A DNA stretch of 6,023 bases, taken from assembly GCA_905371725.1 (NCBI GenBank), contig CAJPML010000076.1, positions 1 through 6,023 on the forward strand. The letters run 5' to 3'. This DNA comes from Leptotrichia sp. oral taxon 215. Lineage in GTDB: Bacteria; Fusobacteriota; Fusobacteriia; Fusobacteriales; Leptotrichiaceae. Below, piece after piece: positions 1 to 5,544 of this stretch; the stretch's first letter is position 1, and each line of letters starts with the position of its first letter. A program made the position numbers and the translations under genes. The notes beneath the pieces are model-generated. The model had not been told where the DNA came from. It ran no database searches and saw only the letters and a list, made by a program, of their open reading frames with translations.

Positions 1-1
1 A

Positions 2-37
2 GGTAATATGTTATTTGAATTAATTAATTTAGTTTAA
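2..37 (+). CDS. possible C-terminal tail of an upstream gene (partial)
   Basis: Frame 2 is open from the window edge to a TAA at 35-37, giving the tail GNMLFELINLV. A good intrinsic terminator begins nine bases later, which is the spacing expected for the end of a real gene. The other two forward frames stop within the first 27 bases. The fragment is far too short to identify a family, and the reading frame is inferred only from its position relative to the terminator. Confidence 0.35.
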   Translation, partial: GNMLFELINLV

Positions 38-45
38 AGAAATAT

Positions 46-88
46 AGAGAGAAAAATGAAAAAAACATTTTTTCTCTCTTGTTTTTTT
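46..88 (+). terminator. intrinsic terminator of the upstream gene
   Basis: The arm AGAGAGAAAAATG (46-58) pairs with CATTTTTTCTCTCT (66-79), with a single extra T on the right, across a 7-A loop. A T-run follows at 82-88. It separates the upstream gene from spoVG. Its T-tract is shared with the -35 region of the next promoter. Confidence 0.8.
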
Positions 89-106
89 GAATAAATAAGG
101 TATAAT
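79..106 (+). promoter_or_regulatory. sigma-70-type promoter of spoVG
   Basis: TTGTTT (79-84) is followed after 16 bp by a consensus TATAAT (101-106). Transcription would start near 113 and leave a leader of about 33 nt before the spoVG ATG. The -35 hexamer lies within the 3' end of the preceding terminator, so the two elements share bases. Confidence 0.7.
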
Positions 107-145
107 GATAATAGAACAGTAGACTATATATGTAAGGAGAAGCGT

Positions 146-421
146 ATGAAAATAACAGACATTAGATTAAGACTCGGAAAAGGCTCAGAAGAAGGCGGAA
201 AGCTAAAAGCATATGTAGACATCACATTTGATGACAGTTTTGTTATTCATGGCTTAAAAGTTATTGAAGGACAAAATGGATTATTTGTTGCAATGCCATC
301 AAGAAGAATGCCGAATGGAGAATTTAAAGATATTGCTCATCCGATTACTCCTGAACTGAGATCAGAACTGACAAAAGAAATACTGGAAGCATATGAAAAA
401 GAAAATGTTGTAGCCGAATAA
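146..421 (+). CDS. spoVG: SpoVG-family regulatory protein
   Basis: This 91-residue protein has the usual length of the SpoVG family (about 85-100 aa). It matches the family core closely: an N-terminal [10 protein letters not shown] strand, D-x-x-F-V-I-H-x-L-K-V-I (residues 29-40), then the signature [20 protein letters not shown] (residues 44-63) and HPI (65-67). SpoVG proteins are small DNA/RNA-binding regulators. In Bacillus the protein affects septation during sporulation, and in Staphylococcus and Listeria it affects capsule, virulence and stress genes. Fusobacteria do not sporulate, so a general regulatory role is inferred. An AAGGAG ribosome binding site (134-139) sits 6 nt before the ATG. 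It is a single-gene unit with its own promoter and a strong terminator. Confidence 0.95.
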   Translation: MKITDIRLRLGKGSEEGGKLKAYVDITFDDSFVIHGLKVIEGQNGLFVAMPSRRMPNGEFKDIAHPITPELRSELTKEILEAYEKENVVAE

Positions 422-452
422 ATAAAATCTAATAAATTTTATTTGCTGTTTG

Positions 453-505
453 AAAAGGACTTTTAATACAGATAATTATTTTATCAGTTTAAAAGCCCTT
501 TTTTT
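453..505 (+). terminator. intrinsic terminator of spoVG
   Basis: AAAAGGACTTTTAA (453-466) pairs with TTAAAAGCCCTTTT (489-502) with one A-C mismatch. The inner part forms a second stem, GATAA (471-475) with TTATC (481-485). The T-run covers 499-505. On the opposite strand it is followed by only a short T-run, so it may serve the converging minus-strand gene weakly. No other good terminator for that gene is visible. Confidence 0.85.
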
Positions 506-547
506 GTTAAATATTTAATTAATTGTAAATAACTCACTATAAATTTG

Positions 548-1252
548 TTATTTATGACAGTATTTTTTAAATGCCATATTTTTTTTCCTAAAAGGCAGAT
601 GCATTAAAAACATAATAAGTAACATTGAAAATATTAGAACTACAATATAAACCTCAAACGGTTTTATAAAACTGACAATTGGTGCTATATAAGTTTTTAA
701 AAACATTGCATTTACAGGAAAAAATAAATTGTATATTGAAGCATAAATAAACAGTAAAATTAAAGTCACACTGGACATCATATACCCTTTAAAGTCTATT
801 TTATCTTTTAAGTAGATAAATCCATAAAGTACTGCTACAAATTCAAGAGCATGCATAATCATGAATACATATACATAAAAAGGATGATAATAAACAACAA
901 CTCCTGGTAAAACTAAAGCAAATGCAGCTCCAAAACTTAAAAAATAAGTCAGATTAAATAAAAAACGGGTCTTAAATATTAAATACAATCCTGCAGCAAT
1001 TGCAGCAAAATTACATAAATGTATCGGAATTACATTGTAGGCAGGCTCATGTTCCTGCATAACTCTGTATACAGAGTCAAGTATTTTAAATCCTAAAATA
1101 AAAAATCCTAAAAATGTTCCATAATTCCTTAAATCAATTTTTTTGAAAAATTTTGGAATTAACAACAAAAAAATGCTGAATAATACTGATACTATAAAAG
1201 TATGTATATGAATTTGACTAAAATAGTAAAATTTTACAGCTTCTGGTTCCAA
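548..1252 (-). CDS. YwaF/TIGR02206-type integral membrane protein
   Basis: The 234-residue protein is almost entirely hydrophobic, with about seven predicted membrane helices (roughly residues 15-33, 44-62, 74-93, 99-120, 123-148, 158-178 and 200-219) and a basic C-terminal tail. The segment IPIHLCNFAA (75-84), then FLSFGAAFALVLPG (104-117), then the helix containing H134 matches the layout I recall for the TIGR02206/YwaF family of uncharacterised membrane proteins. The function is unknown. The start is TTG (1250-1252), chosen because GGAGG (1259-1263) lies 7 nt before it and no ATG in frame has a ribosome binding site. It is a single-gene unit, convergent with spoVG. Confidence 0.85.
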   Translation of the reverse strand: MEPEAVKFYYFSQIHIHTFIVSVLFSIFLLLIPKFFKKIDLRNYGTFLGFFILGFKILDSVYRVMQEHEPAYNVIPIHLCNFAAIAAGLYLIFKTRFLFNLTYFLSFGAAFALVLPGVVVYYHPFYVYVFMIMHALEFVAVLYGFIYLKDKIDFKGYMMSSVTLILLFIYASIYNLFFPVNAMFLKTYIAPIVSFIKPFEVYIVVLIFSMLLIMFLMHLPFRKKNMAFKKYCHK

Positions 1253-1258
1253 ATGACA

Positions 1259-1263
1259 CCTCC
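1259..1263 (-). promoter_or_regulatory. ribosome binding site fixing a TTG start
   Basis: On the minus strand GGAGG stands 7 nt before the TTG at 1250-1252. An ATG overlaps this site but is in another frame, so the TTG is the best-supported start of the YwaF-type gene. Confidence 0.7.
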
Positions 1264-1281
1264 ATAAATAAATTTTTTCAT

Positions 1282-1310
1282 ATTATAACATTTTATTCAT
1301 TAAAAAACAA
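1282..1310 (-). promoter_or_regulatory. promoter of the YwaF-type gene
   Basis: On the minus strand TTGTTT (1305-1310) is followed after 17 bp by a consensus TATAAT (1282-1287). The predicted start near 1275 gives a short leader that just includes the ribosome binding site. Confidence 0.7.
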
Positions 1311-1348
1311 TTATAATAAAAAATAGATATTTATCAAATATGAGGGTG

Positions 1349-1416
1349 AAAAAATTAAAAAGAAAACTCCGATACTTATAAGAAAAATAACTAACTTGAA
1401 AAGTATACGGAGTTTT
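1349..1416 (-). terminator. intrinsic terminator of the outer-membrane barrel gene
   Basis: On the plus strand AAAACTCCGATACTT (1363-1377) is complementary to AAGTATACGGAGTTTT (1401-1416), apart from one unpaired base, across a 23-nt loop. Read on the minus strand, the hairpin is followed by two T-runs (1357-1361 and 1349-1354). It lies just downstream of the barrel gene stop at 1447. Confidence 0.8.
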
Positions 1417-1446
1417 ATCATACTATTAAAATGTTTTTGATGTTAA

Positions 1447-2058
1447 TTAGAAACCAAATGAATACCCTACACTAAGAGTAAGAGTTCCATGGCTAAGAGA
1501 GAATTTATCTTCAAATCTGTAAGGTGCATCATAACCCATTCTATCTACTCTTATTCTGTTCCAGTTGTAAGAAAGGTCAGCTACAAAGTTTTGATACTGT
1601 ATACCTGCACCTAATCCTGAGTAAAGTCCACCTTTGAATTTAGCTTCTCCATAAAGAGCTGCAGAATTGTGCCATTTTAAACTTCCAGAATTAAAAGCAT
1701 ATCCTAAGTTTGCTTTAACATAAGGTGTAACTTCAGATGCATTTTTGAAGTTGTATCTTGCAGTTAAGTATACAGGAACTGACTCTACTCCTTTGTGTTC
1801 ATAGAATCCTGTACCATCTACCTTATTATGTTTGTAAGAAATCCCTCCTCCTAGTTCAAAACCTTCAGCAACAGGTGTTCTGTATTCTCCAGAAATTTCA
1901 ATACCTTTTTTTATTGCTTTTTTTTCAAGATCTGCTCCATCAGAGAATCCACCTTTGAATTTACCGCTATTTGATAAATCTCCACCTATTCTAACTTCTA
2001 CAACTTGAGCCATAGCAACTGTACTTAATAAAGCTCCTAACAGTAATAATTTTTTCAT
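1447..2058 (-). CDS. small outer-membrane beta-barrel protein
   Basis: With the ATG at 2056-2058 the protein has 203 residues. It begins with a classic Sec signal peptide: MKK, then a hydrophobic core LLLLGALLSTV, with likely signal peptidase I cleavage after A-M-A at residue 17. The mature part is an alternation of aromatic/hydrophobic strands and polar turns rich in Gly, Tyr and Asn. It ends in LSVGYSFGF, with the terminal Phe typical of BAM-inserted outer-membrane barrels. Size suggests about eight strands, as in OmpA/OmpW-like or opacity-type porins, but the exact family is not clear. A longer reading from a TTG at 2073 would place the start inside the ribosome binding site, so I reject it. 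It is monocistronic, with its own promoter and terminator, and divergent from galU. Confidence 0.88.
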   Translation of the reverse strand: MKKLLLLGALLSTVAMAQVVEVRIGGDLSNSGKFKGGFSDGADLEKKAIKKGIEISGEYRTPVAEGFELGGGISYKHNKVDGTGFYEHKGVESVPVYLTARYNFKNASEVTPYVKANLGYAFNSGSLKWHNSAALYGEAKFKGGLYSGLGAGIQYQNFVADLSYNWNRIRVDRMGYDAPYRFEDKFSLSHGTLTLSVGYSFGF

Positions 2059-2065
2059 AAAAAAT

Positions 2066-2071
2066 CCCTCC
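2066..2071 (-). promoter_or_regulatory. ribosome binding site deciding the barrel-gene start
   Basis: GGAGGG on the minus strand lies 7 nt before the ATG at 2056-2058. The alternative TTG start at 2073 overlaps this site and would add five residues in front of the signal peptide. Confidence 0.75.
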
Positions 2072-2119
2072 AATTAATTTTTTTAGTTTCTTATTCTTAG
2101 ATTTTAGATTTCTTAATTT

Positions 2120-2148
2120 AATATACCTCATTTATAAGAAAAAATCAA
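2120..2148 (-). promoter_or_regulatory. promoter of the outer-membrane barrel gene
   Basis: On the minus strand TTGATT (2143-2148) is followed after exactly 17 bp by TATATT (2120-2125). Transcription would begin near 2113 and give an AT-rich leader of about 55 nt. Confidence 0.65.
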
Positions 2149-2228
2149 GTAAAAATTTTTTATATACAAAATATAAAAGGATTAGAATAAAAATAAACAG
2201 AAATTATAGAATTAAGAAAATATAAAGA

Positions 2229-2257
2229 TTATCAAAAAACAGAAATCATGGTATAAT
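2229..2257 (+). promoter_or_regulatory. promoter of galU
   Basis: TTATCA (2229-2234) is followed after 17 bp by TATAAT (2252-2257), preceded by TG at 2249-2250, making an extended -10 (TGGTATAAT). It lies in the divergent region shared with the barrel-gene promoter. The two promoters do not overlap. Confidence 0.7.
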
Positions 2258-2291
2258 ATTAAAAAATTAAGAATAACAAGGAGGCTATATT

Positions 2292-3200
2292 ATGAATATA
2301 AAAAAAATCAGAAAAGCTGTAATTCCTGCTGCAGGATTAGGAACAAGGGTTTTGCCTGCAACAAAGGCACAACCTAAGGAAATGCTTGTTATTGTAGATA
2401 AACCTGCATTACAGTATTTGGTTGAGGAGCTTGTAGAATCTGGAATAGAAGAAATACTCATTGTAACAGGAAGAAACAAGGAATCGATAGAAAATCATTT
2501 TGATTATTCATATGAGCTTGAAAAAACTTTGGAAGAAAAAGGAAAACATGAGCTATTAAAAGTAGTAAACAATATATCAAAATTATCAAATATATATTAT
2601 GTAAGACAGAAAAATCCTCTTGGATTAGGCCATGCAATAGGATGTGCAGAGGCATTTGTAGGGGATGAGCCTTTTGTAGTGCTTTTAGGAGATGACATTA
2701 TCTATACAGATGAGACAAAAGGTGAAATGCCTGTGACAAAACAGCTTATTAATAAATATAATGAACTAAACGGAGGAACAATACTGGGAGTGCAGGAAGT
2801 TCCTGAACAGGAAGTGAACAAATACGGAATAATCGCTCCTTTAAATAAAATAGACGATAAGACGGTAGAAGTGGACAATTTTGTGGAAAAACCGTCGGTA
2901 GATGAGGCTCCAAGCAGACTTGCAGCACTTGGAAGATACGTGCTGGAGCCTGAAATATTTGGATATCTGAAAGAAACAAAACCAGGAAAAGGTGGAGAAA
3001 TACAGCTCACAGATGCTATACTTAAAATGAAGAATTCAGGAAATAAATTGTATGCGTATAATTTTGATGGATTAAGATACGATACAGGAGATAAAATGGG
3101 AATGTTCATAGCGAATATAGAATTTGGATTAAGACATCCTGAATTAAAAGAGAAAGCAGAAGCATACCTGAAAAAATTGATGGAAAATATAAAAAATTAA
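2292..3200 (+). CDS. galU: UTP-glucose-1-phosphate uridylyltransferase
   Basis: This 302-residue cytoplasmic enzyme makes UDP-glucose from UTP and glucose-1-phosphate, the precursor for UDP-galactose and many surface glycans. The nucleotide-binding signature AAGLGTRVLPATKAQPKEM (residues 13-31) is complete. GLGHA (111-115), LGDD (132-135, metal-binding Asp region), FVEKP (197-201, catalytic-site Lys200), GGEIQLTDA (234-242) and YDTGDK (263-268) follow in the order usual for GalU. Length is normal for the family. AAGGAGG (2278-2284) is 7 nt before the ATG. No strong terminator follows the TAA at 3198-3200. Only a weak AT-only hairpin (3201-3207 with 3230-3236) is seen, and it runs into the left arm of the 41-bp inverted repeat, so readthrough into the transferase gene is possible. 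Confidence 0.97.
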   Translation: MNIKKIRKAVIPAAGLGTRVLPATKAQPKEMLVIVDKPALQYLVEELVESGIEEILIVTGRNKESIENHFDYSYELEKTLEEKGKHELLKVVNNISKLSNIYYVRQKNPLGLGHAIGCAEAFVGDEPFVVLLGDDIIYTDETKGEMPVTKQLINKYNELNGGTILGVQEVPEQEVNKYGIIAPLNKIDDKTVEVDNFVEKPSVDEAPSRLAALGRYVLEPEIFGYLKETKPGKGGEIQLTDAILKMKNSGNKLYAYNFDGLRYDTGDKMGMFIANIEFGLRHPELKEKAEAYLKKLMENIKN

Positions 3201-3219
3201 TAATATTCAAAGATGCTAA

Positions 3220-3260
3220 TGTCCAAGAAAATATTATATTTTAATGAAGTTGTAAATAAA
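3220..3260 (+). repeat. left arm of a 41-bp perfect inverted repeat
   Basis: The arm starts TGTCCAAGAA and ends TTGTAAATAAA. It is the exact reverse complement of 3457-3497. Similarity continues imperfectly outwards (CTAA at 3216-3219, with a one-base gap relative to the other side) and inwards for about 15-20 bp with small indels. It lies in the intergenic region after galU and contains the -35 hexamer TTGTAA (3250-3255) of the transferase promoter. Chance occurrence of 41 identical bases is very unlikely even in AT-rich DNA. Confidence 0.95.
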
Positions 3261-3278
3261 ATAAAAAAATGATATAAT
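3250..3278 (+). promoter_or_regulatory. promoter of the sugar transferase gene, straddling the repeat boundary
   Basis: TTGTAA (3250-3255) lies inside the left repeat arm. After 17 bp comes TATAAT (3273-3278), preceded by TG at 3270-3271 (extended -10), which lies between the arms. The leader to the ATG at 3325 would be about 40 nt. If the segment between the arms inverted, this -10 would point towards galU and the transferase would lose its promoter. Confidence 0.65.
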
Positions 3279-3456
3279 GGATTAATTATAAAACAGAGCA
3301 GTTTCTTTTGAAAAGAGGCAATACATGAAGTTAAATAAAAAAGATATAGTGAAGATATTCTATATATTGATTTTGTTTATATTGTATAACTTTTTACTGG
3401 AAAAATTTGGTTATACAATAAGATATTTAACAAATTTCATATTCATTATTTTTATA

Positions 3457-3497
3457 TTTATTTACAACTTCATTAAAATATAATATTTTCTTGGACA
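3457..3497 (-). repeat. right arm of a 41-bp perfect inverted repeat, inside a coding frame
   Basis: This is the exact reverse complement of 3220-3260. It covers codons 45-58 of the transferase frame, including the end of the second membrane helix and the in-frame TAA at 3481-3483. Outside the perfect core GTTAG (3498-3502) pairs with CTAA left of the other arm with one bulge. The spacer between the arms is 196 bp, and the whole structure spans 278 bp. Confidence 0.95.
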
Positions 3498-3630
3498 GTT
3501 AGATTTTTATGCTGAAAGATTTAGACTTAAAGATGTATTTATAGACTTTGGAATTGATATTATTTTTTCAAGTATAATATTTATTTTTCTAAAGGAATTT
3601 GACATATTTGCTATTTTTTTATTAATCTTT

Positions 3631-4638
3631 TTGTTTCAGATAACATATAGAAGATTAATGTGTTTAAAATATGTAAAGAAAAACAATGTTCTTATTTTTG
3701 GTTCAAATCATATTGTAAATAATGTACAGAGGGATCTGATAAATAACCTTGATTATAACTATGTAGGATATATTTCCAATAATAAAAGTAGAGCTACAGA
3801 ATATTTGCTAGGCACTTATGATGAAATGGAAAAGATTATAGAGGAAAAAAAAATAAACACTCTTGTAATAGTTAAAGATATAAAAAATCCAAAATTTAAA
3901 AACTACTTAAAAAGATTGTTTGAATTAAAAATAAATGGTTTAAAGGTAATAAGCTATAAGGAATTCAATGAAAGCATTCAAAAAAAAATAGATATTAATC
4001 AGATTAACGAAGAATGGTTACTGGAGTCAAATGGTTTTGACATATTGAATAATGAAAGTCAAAAGAATATAAAAAGAGGACTTGATATAATAATTGCAAT
4101 TATATTGATGGTACTTGCTAGTCCTATTGCCTTGATTACTGCAATAGTAATAAAGTTTGAATCTAAGGGTCCTATTATATTTAAACAAATTCGTATAGGG
4201 GAAAATGGTAAAAAATTTAAAATATATAAGTTTAGAAGTATGCGAATTCATGATGAAAAAAAATATCCAAAATATACTTTGGATAATGATGATAGGATAA
4301 CAAAATTTGGGAAATTTATGAGGAAAACCAGAATAGATGAGTTACCTCAGCTTTTCTGCATATTAAAGGGAACAATGAGTTTTGTAGGACCGAGGCCAGA
4401 ATGGGATATTCTTGTAAATGAATACAAAGAAAAGATACCTTATTATAATCTCAGACATATGATAAAACCGGGTATAACAGGCTGGGCACAAGTTATGTAT
4501 CCCTATGGTGAATGCATAGAAGATGCTAAAAGGAAATTGGAGTATGACTTATATTATTTAAAACATCAGGATTTAATTCTAGATGTATTGACTATAATGA
4601 AGACTGCTAAAATTGTAATTTTTGGTAAAGGAAAATAA
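3631..4638 (+). CDS. sugar transferase, catalytic part downstream of the stop
   Basis: This frame (335 aa from a TTG at 3631; an in-frame ATG occurs at 3658) holds the soluble and catalytic parts of a polyprenyl-phosphate sugar-1-phosphate transferase. Such enzymes move hexose-1-phosphate from a UDP-sugar to undecaprenyl phosphate at the inner membrane. Residues 18-25 (NNVLIFGS) begin a Rossmann-like CoA-binding-type domain. KRGLDII (148-154) opens the re-entrant membrane helix. KFRSM (200-204), the catalytic Asp236-Glu237 in RIDELPQ, FVGPRPE (251-257) and KPGITGWAQV (279-288) are all present, and the YPYGECIEDAKRKLEYDLYY ending is typical. Neither start has a convincing ribosome binding site, so translation of this part alone is doubtful. 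Small PglC-type relatives work without the N-terminal helices, so a truncated product could be active if made. The sugar specificity cannot be told. Confidence 0.75.
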   Translation: MFQITYRRLMCLKYVKKNNVLIFGSNHIVNNVQRDLINNLDYNYVGYISNNKSRATEYLLGTYDEMEKIIEEKKINTLVIVKDIKNPKFKNYLKRLFELKINGLKVISYKEFNESIQKKIDINQINEEWLLESNGFDILNNESQKNIKRGLDIIIAIILMVLASPIALITAIVIKFESKGPIIFKQIRIGENGKKFKIYKFRSMRIHDEKKYPKYTLDNDDRITKFGKFMRKTRIDELPQLFCILKGTMSFVGPRPEWDILVNEYKEKIPYYNLRHMIKPGITGWAQVMYPYGECIEDAKRKLEYDLYYLKHQDLILDVLTIMKTAKIVIFGKGK

Positions 4639-4661
4639 TTTTATAAATAAACAAAAATGTT

Positions 4662-4667
4662 AGGAGG
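4662..4667 (+). promoter_or_regulatory. ribosome binding site deciding the rfbA start
   Basis: AGGAGG lies 4 nt before the ATG at 4672-4674. An upstream in-frame ATG at 4657 has no such site and would place the AGGAGG inside the coding region, adding five residues (MLGGI) not expected before the conserved MKGIILAGG start. Confidence 0.7.
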
Positions 4668-4671
4668 AATT

Positions 4672-5544
4672 ATGAAAGGAATTATTCTTGCAGGAGGAAG
4701 TGGAACAAGACTTTATCCTCTAACAAAGTCAATATCAAAACAGATTATGCCAATATATGATAAACCTATGATCTACTATCCTTTATCAGTACTTATGTTG
4801 GCAAATATAAGAGAGATACTTATAATTTCAACAGAAAGAGATTTGCCGGTTTTTAAGGAATTACTAAAAGATGGTAGTGATCTAGGGTTGAAATTGGAAT
4901 ATAAGGTTCAGGAAAAACCAAATGGTCTTGCAGAAGCTTTCATAATAGGTGAAGAATTTATAGGAAATGACAATGTAGCTCTTATATTAGGAGATAATAT
5001 ATTTTATGGAAGTGGATTTACAGGATTAGTTGAAGAAGCAGCAAAACTTGAAAATGGAGCAATAGTATTTGGATATCCTGTAAAAGATCCTAGAGCATAT
5101 GGAGTAGTCGAATTTGATGAAAATGGAAAAGCTATATCCCTAGAAGAAAAACCTGAAAATCCAAAATCAAATTATGCAATACCCGGGTTGTATTTTTATG
5201 ATAATACAGTTATTGAGAAAGCAAAAAATGTAAAACCTTCAGCAAGAGGAGAAATAGAAATAACAACTGTTAATGAAATGTATCTTTCTGAAGGAAAATT
5301 AAATGTGAAAAACTTAGGAAGAGGAGTGGCTTGGCTTGATACAGGAACTCATGATGCGCTGCTTGAAGCTGCAACTTATGTAGAAGCAATACAGAAAAGA
5401 CAGGGATTCTACATTGCCTGTATAGAGGAAATTGCTTATGCTAAAGAATGGATAAGTAAGGAGCAGTTGCAGAAACTTGCAGAACCTATGATGAAGACAG
5501 AATATGGAAAGTATTTGAGAGATTTAATTAGGGAGAAGATATGA
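4672..5544 (+). CDS. rfbA: glucose-1-phosphate thymidylyltransferase
   Basis: This 290-residue enzyme (also called RmlA) joins dTTP and glucose-1-phosphate to dTDP-glucose, the first step of dTDP-L-rhamnose synthesis. It closely follows the E. coli RfbA sequence throughout, at the normal family length. GGSGTRLYP (8-16) is the nucleotide loop. [19 protein letters not shown] (21-39), [14 protein letters not shown] (84-97), LGDNIFYG (106-113, metal-binding Asp108), EEKP (158-161), ARGEIEIT (191-198) and WLDTGTH (221-227, second metal Asp223) follow. It starts 33 nt after the transferase stop with no promoter or terminator evident between them, so it is probably in the same operon. The remaining genes of the pathway (rfbB, rfbC, rfbD) are not in the window. 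Confidence 0.97.
   Translation: MKGIILAGGSGTRLYPLTKSISKQIMPIYDKPMIYYPLSVLMLANIREILIISTERDLPVFKELLKDGSDLGLKLEYKVQEKPNGLAEAFIIGEEFIGNDNVALILGDNIFYGSGFTGLVEEAAKLENGAIVFGYPVKDPRAYGVVEFDENGKAISLEEKPENPKSNYAIPGLYFYDNTVIEKAKNVKPSARGEIEITTVNEMYLSEGKLNVKNLGRGVAWLDTGTHDALLEAATYVEAIQKRQGFYIACIEEIAYAKEWISKEQLQKLAEPMMKTEYGKYLRDLIREKI

Larger units (their letters stand above)
3325..4638 (+). pseudogene. polyprenyl glycosylphosphotransferase interrupted by an in-frame stop
   Basis: From an ATG at 3325, with AAGAGG at 3313-3318 six nt upstream, the frame runs to the TAA at 4636-4638 with a single internal stop at 3481-3483 (codon 53). Ignoring that stop, the 437-codon frame has the expected build of a WbaP/CpsE/EpsE-like initiating transferase. 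It has two membrane helices (about 11-24 and 35-50) and two more after the stop. The motif LDFYAERFRLKDV lies between the pairs, followed by a nucleotide-binding-like domain and a C-terminal bacterial sugar transferase domain. No frameshift is needed to join the parts. The stop lies inside the right arm of the 41-bp inverted repeat. One base change from several sense codons would produce it, so a recent nonsense mutation, gene conversion from the left arm, or a sequencing error are all possible. Confidence 0.7.

Noticed and set aside
421..443. AT-only inverted repeat just after spoVG (AATAAAAT with ATTTTATT)
   Set aside because: The stem is 8 bp of A-T pairs with no T-run after it. The much stronger hairpin at 453-505 is the terminator.
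526..554. Inverted repeat TAAATAAC / GTTATTTA over the stop of the minus-strand membrane protein gene as its terminator
   Set aside because: It is weak and nearly all A-T, overlaps the last codons, and has no T-run downstream on the minus strand.
1758..1958. 66-codon plus-strand open frame inside the barrel gene
   Set aside because: It lies opposite a gene with a signal peptide, promoter and terminator. The Leu/Gln-rich translation is a by-product of the barrel's codons.
2702..3109. 135-codon open frame on the minus strand inside galU
   Set aside because: It lies wholly opposite a well-conserved enzyme gene, its translation is rich in Ser and Pro with no recognisable domain, and it has no evident ribosome binding site. 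It is a shadow of galU.
3305..3318. TCTTTTGAAAAGA palindrome near the transferase ribosome binding site as a regulatory hairpin
   Set aside because: The symmetric arms leave room for only about four real base pairs, so it is too weak to claim control of translation.
3216..3502. The inverted repeats as ends of a MITE or small insertion element
   Set aside because: The right arm continues in frame with plausible transferase sequence on both sides, no clear target-site duplication is seen at the outer edges, and the spacer carries the gene's natural 5' end. A duplication-inversion of part of the gene fits better, though a mobile origin for the left arm cannot be excluded.
3573..3578. TATAAT inside the transferase as an internal promoter for the catalytic part
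   Set aside because: No -35-like hexamer stands at 16-18 bp (the nearest candidates are at 13 and 19 bp), there is no TG extension, and such matches are common by chance in this AT-rich coding DNA.
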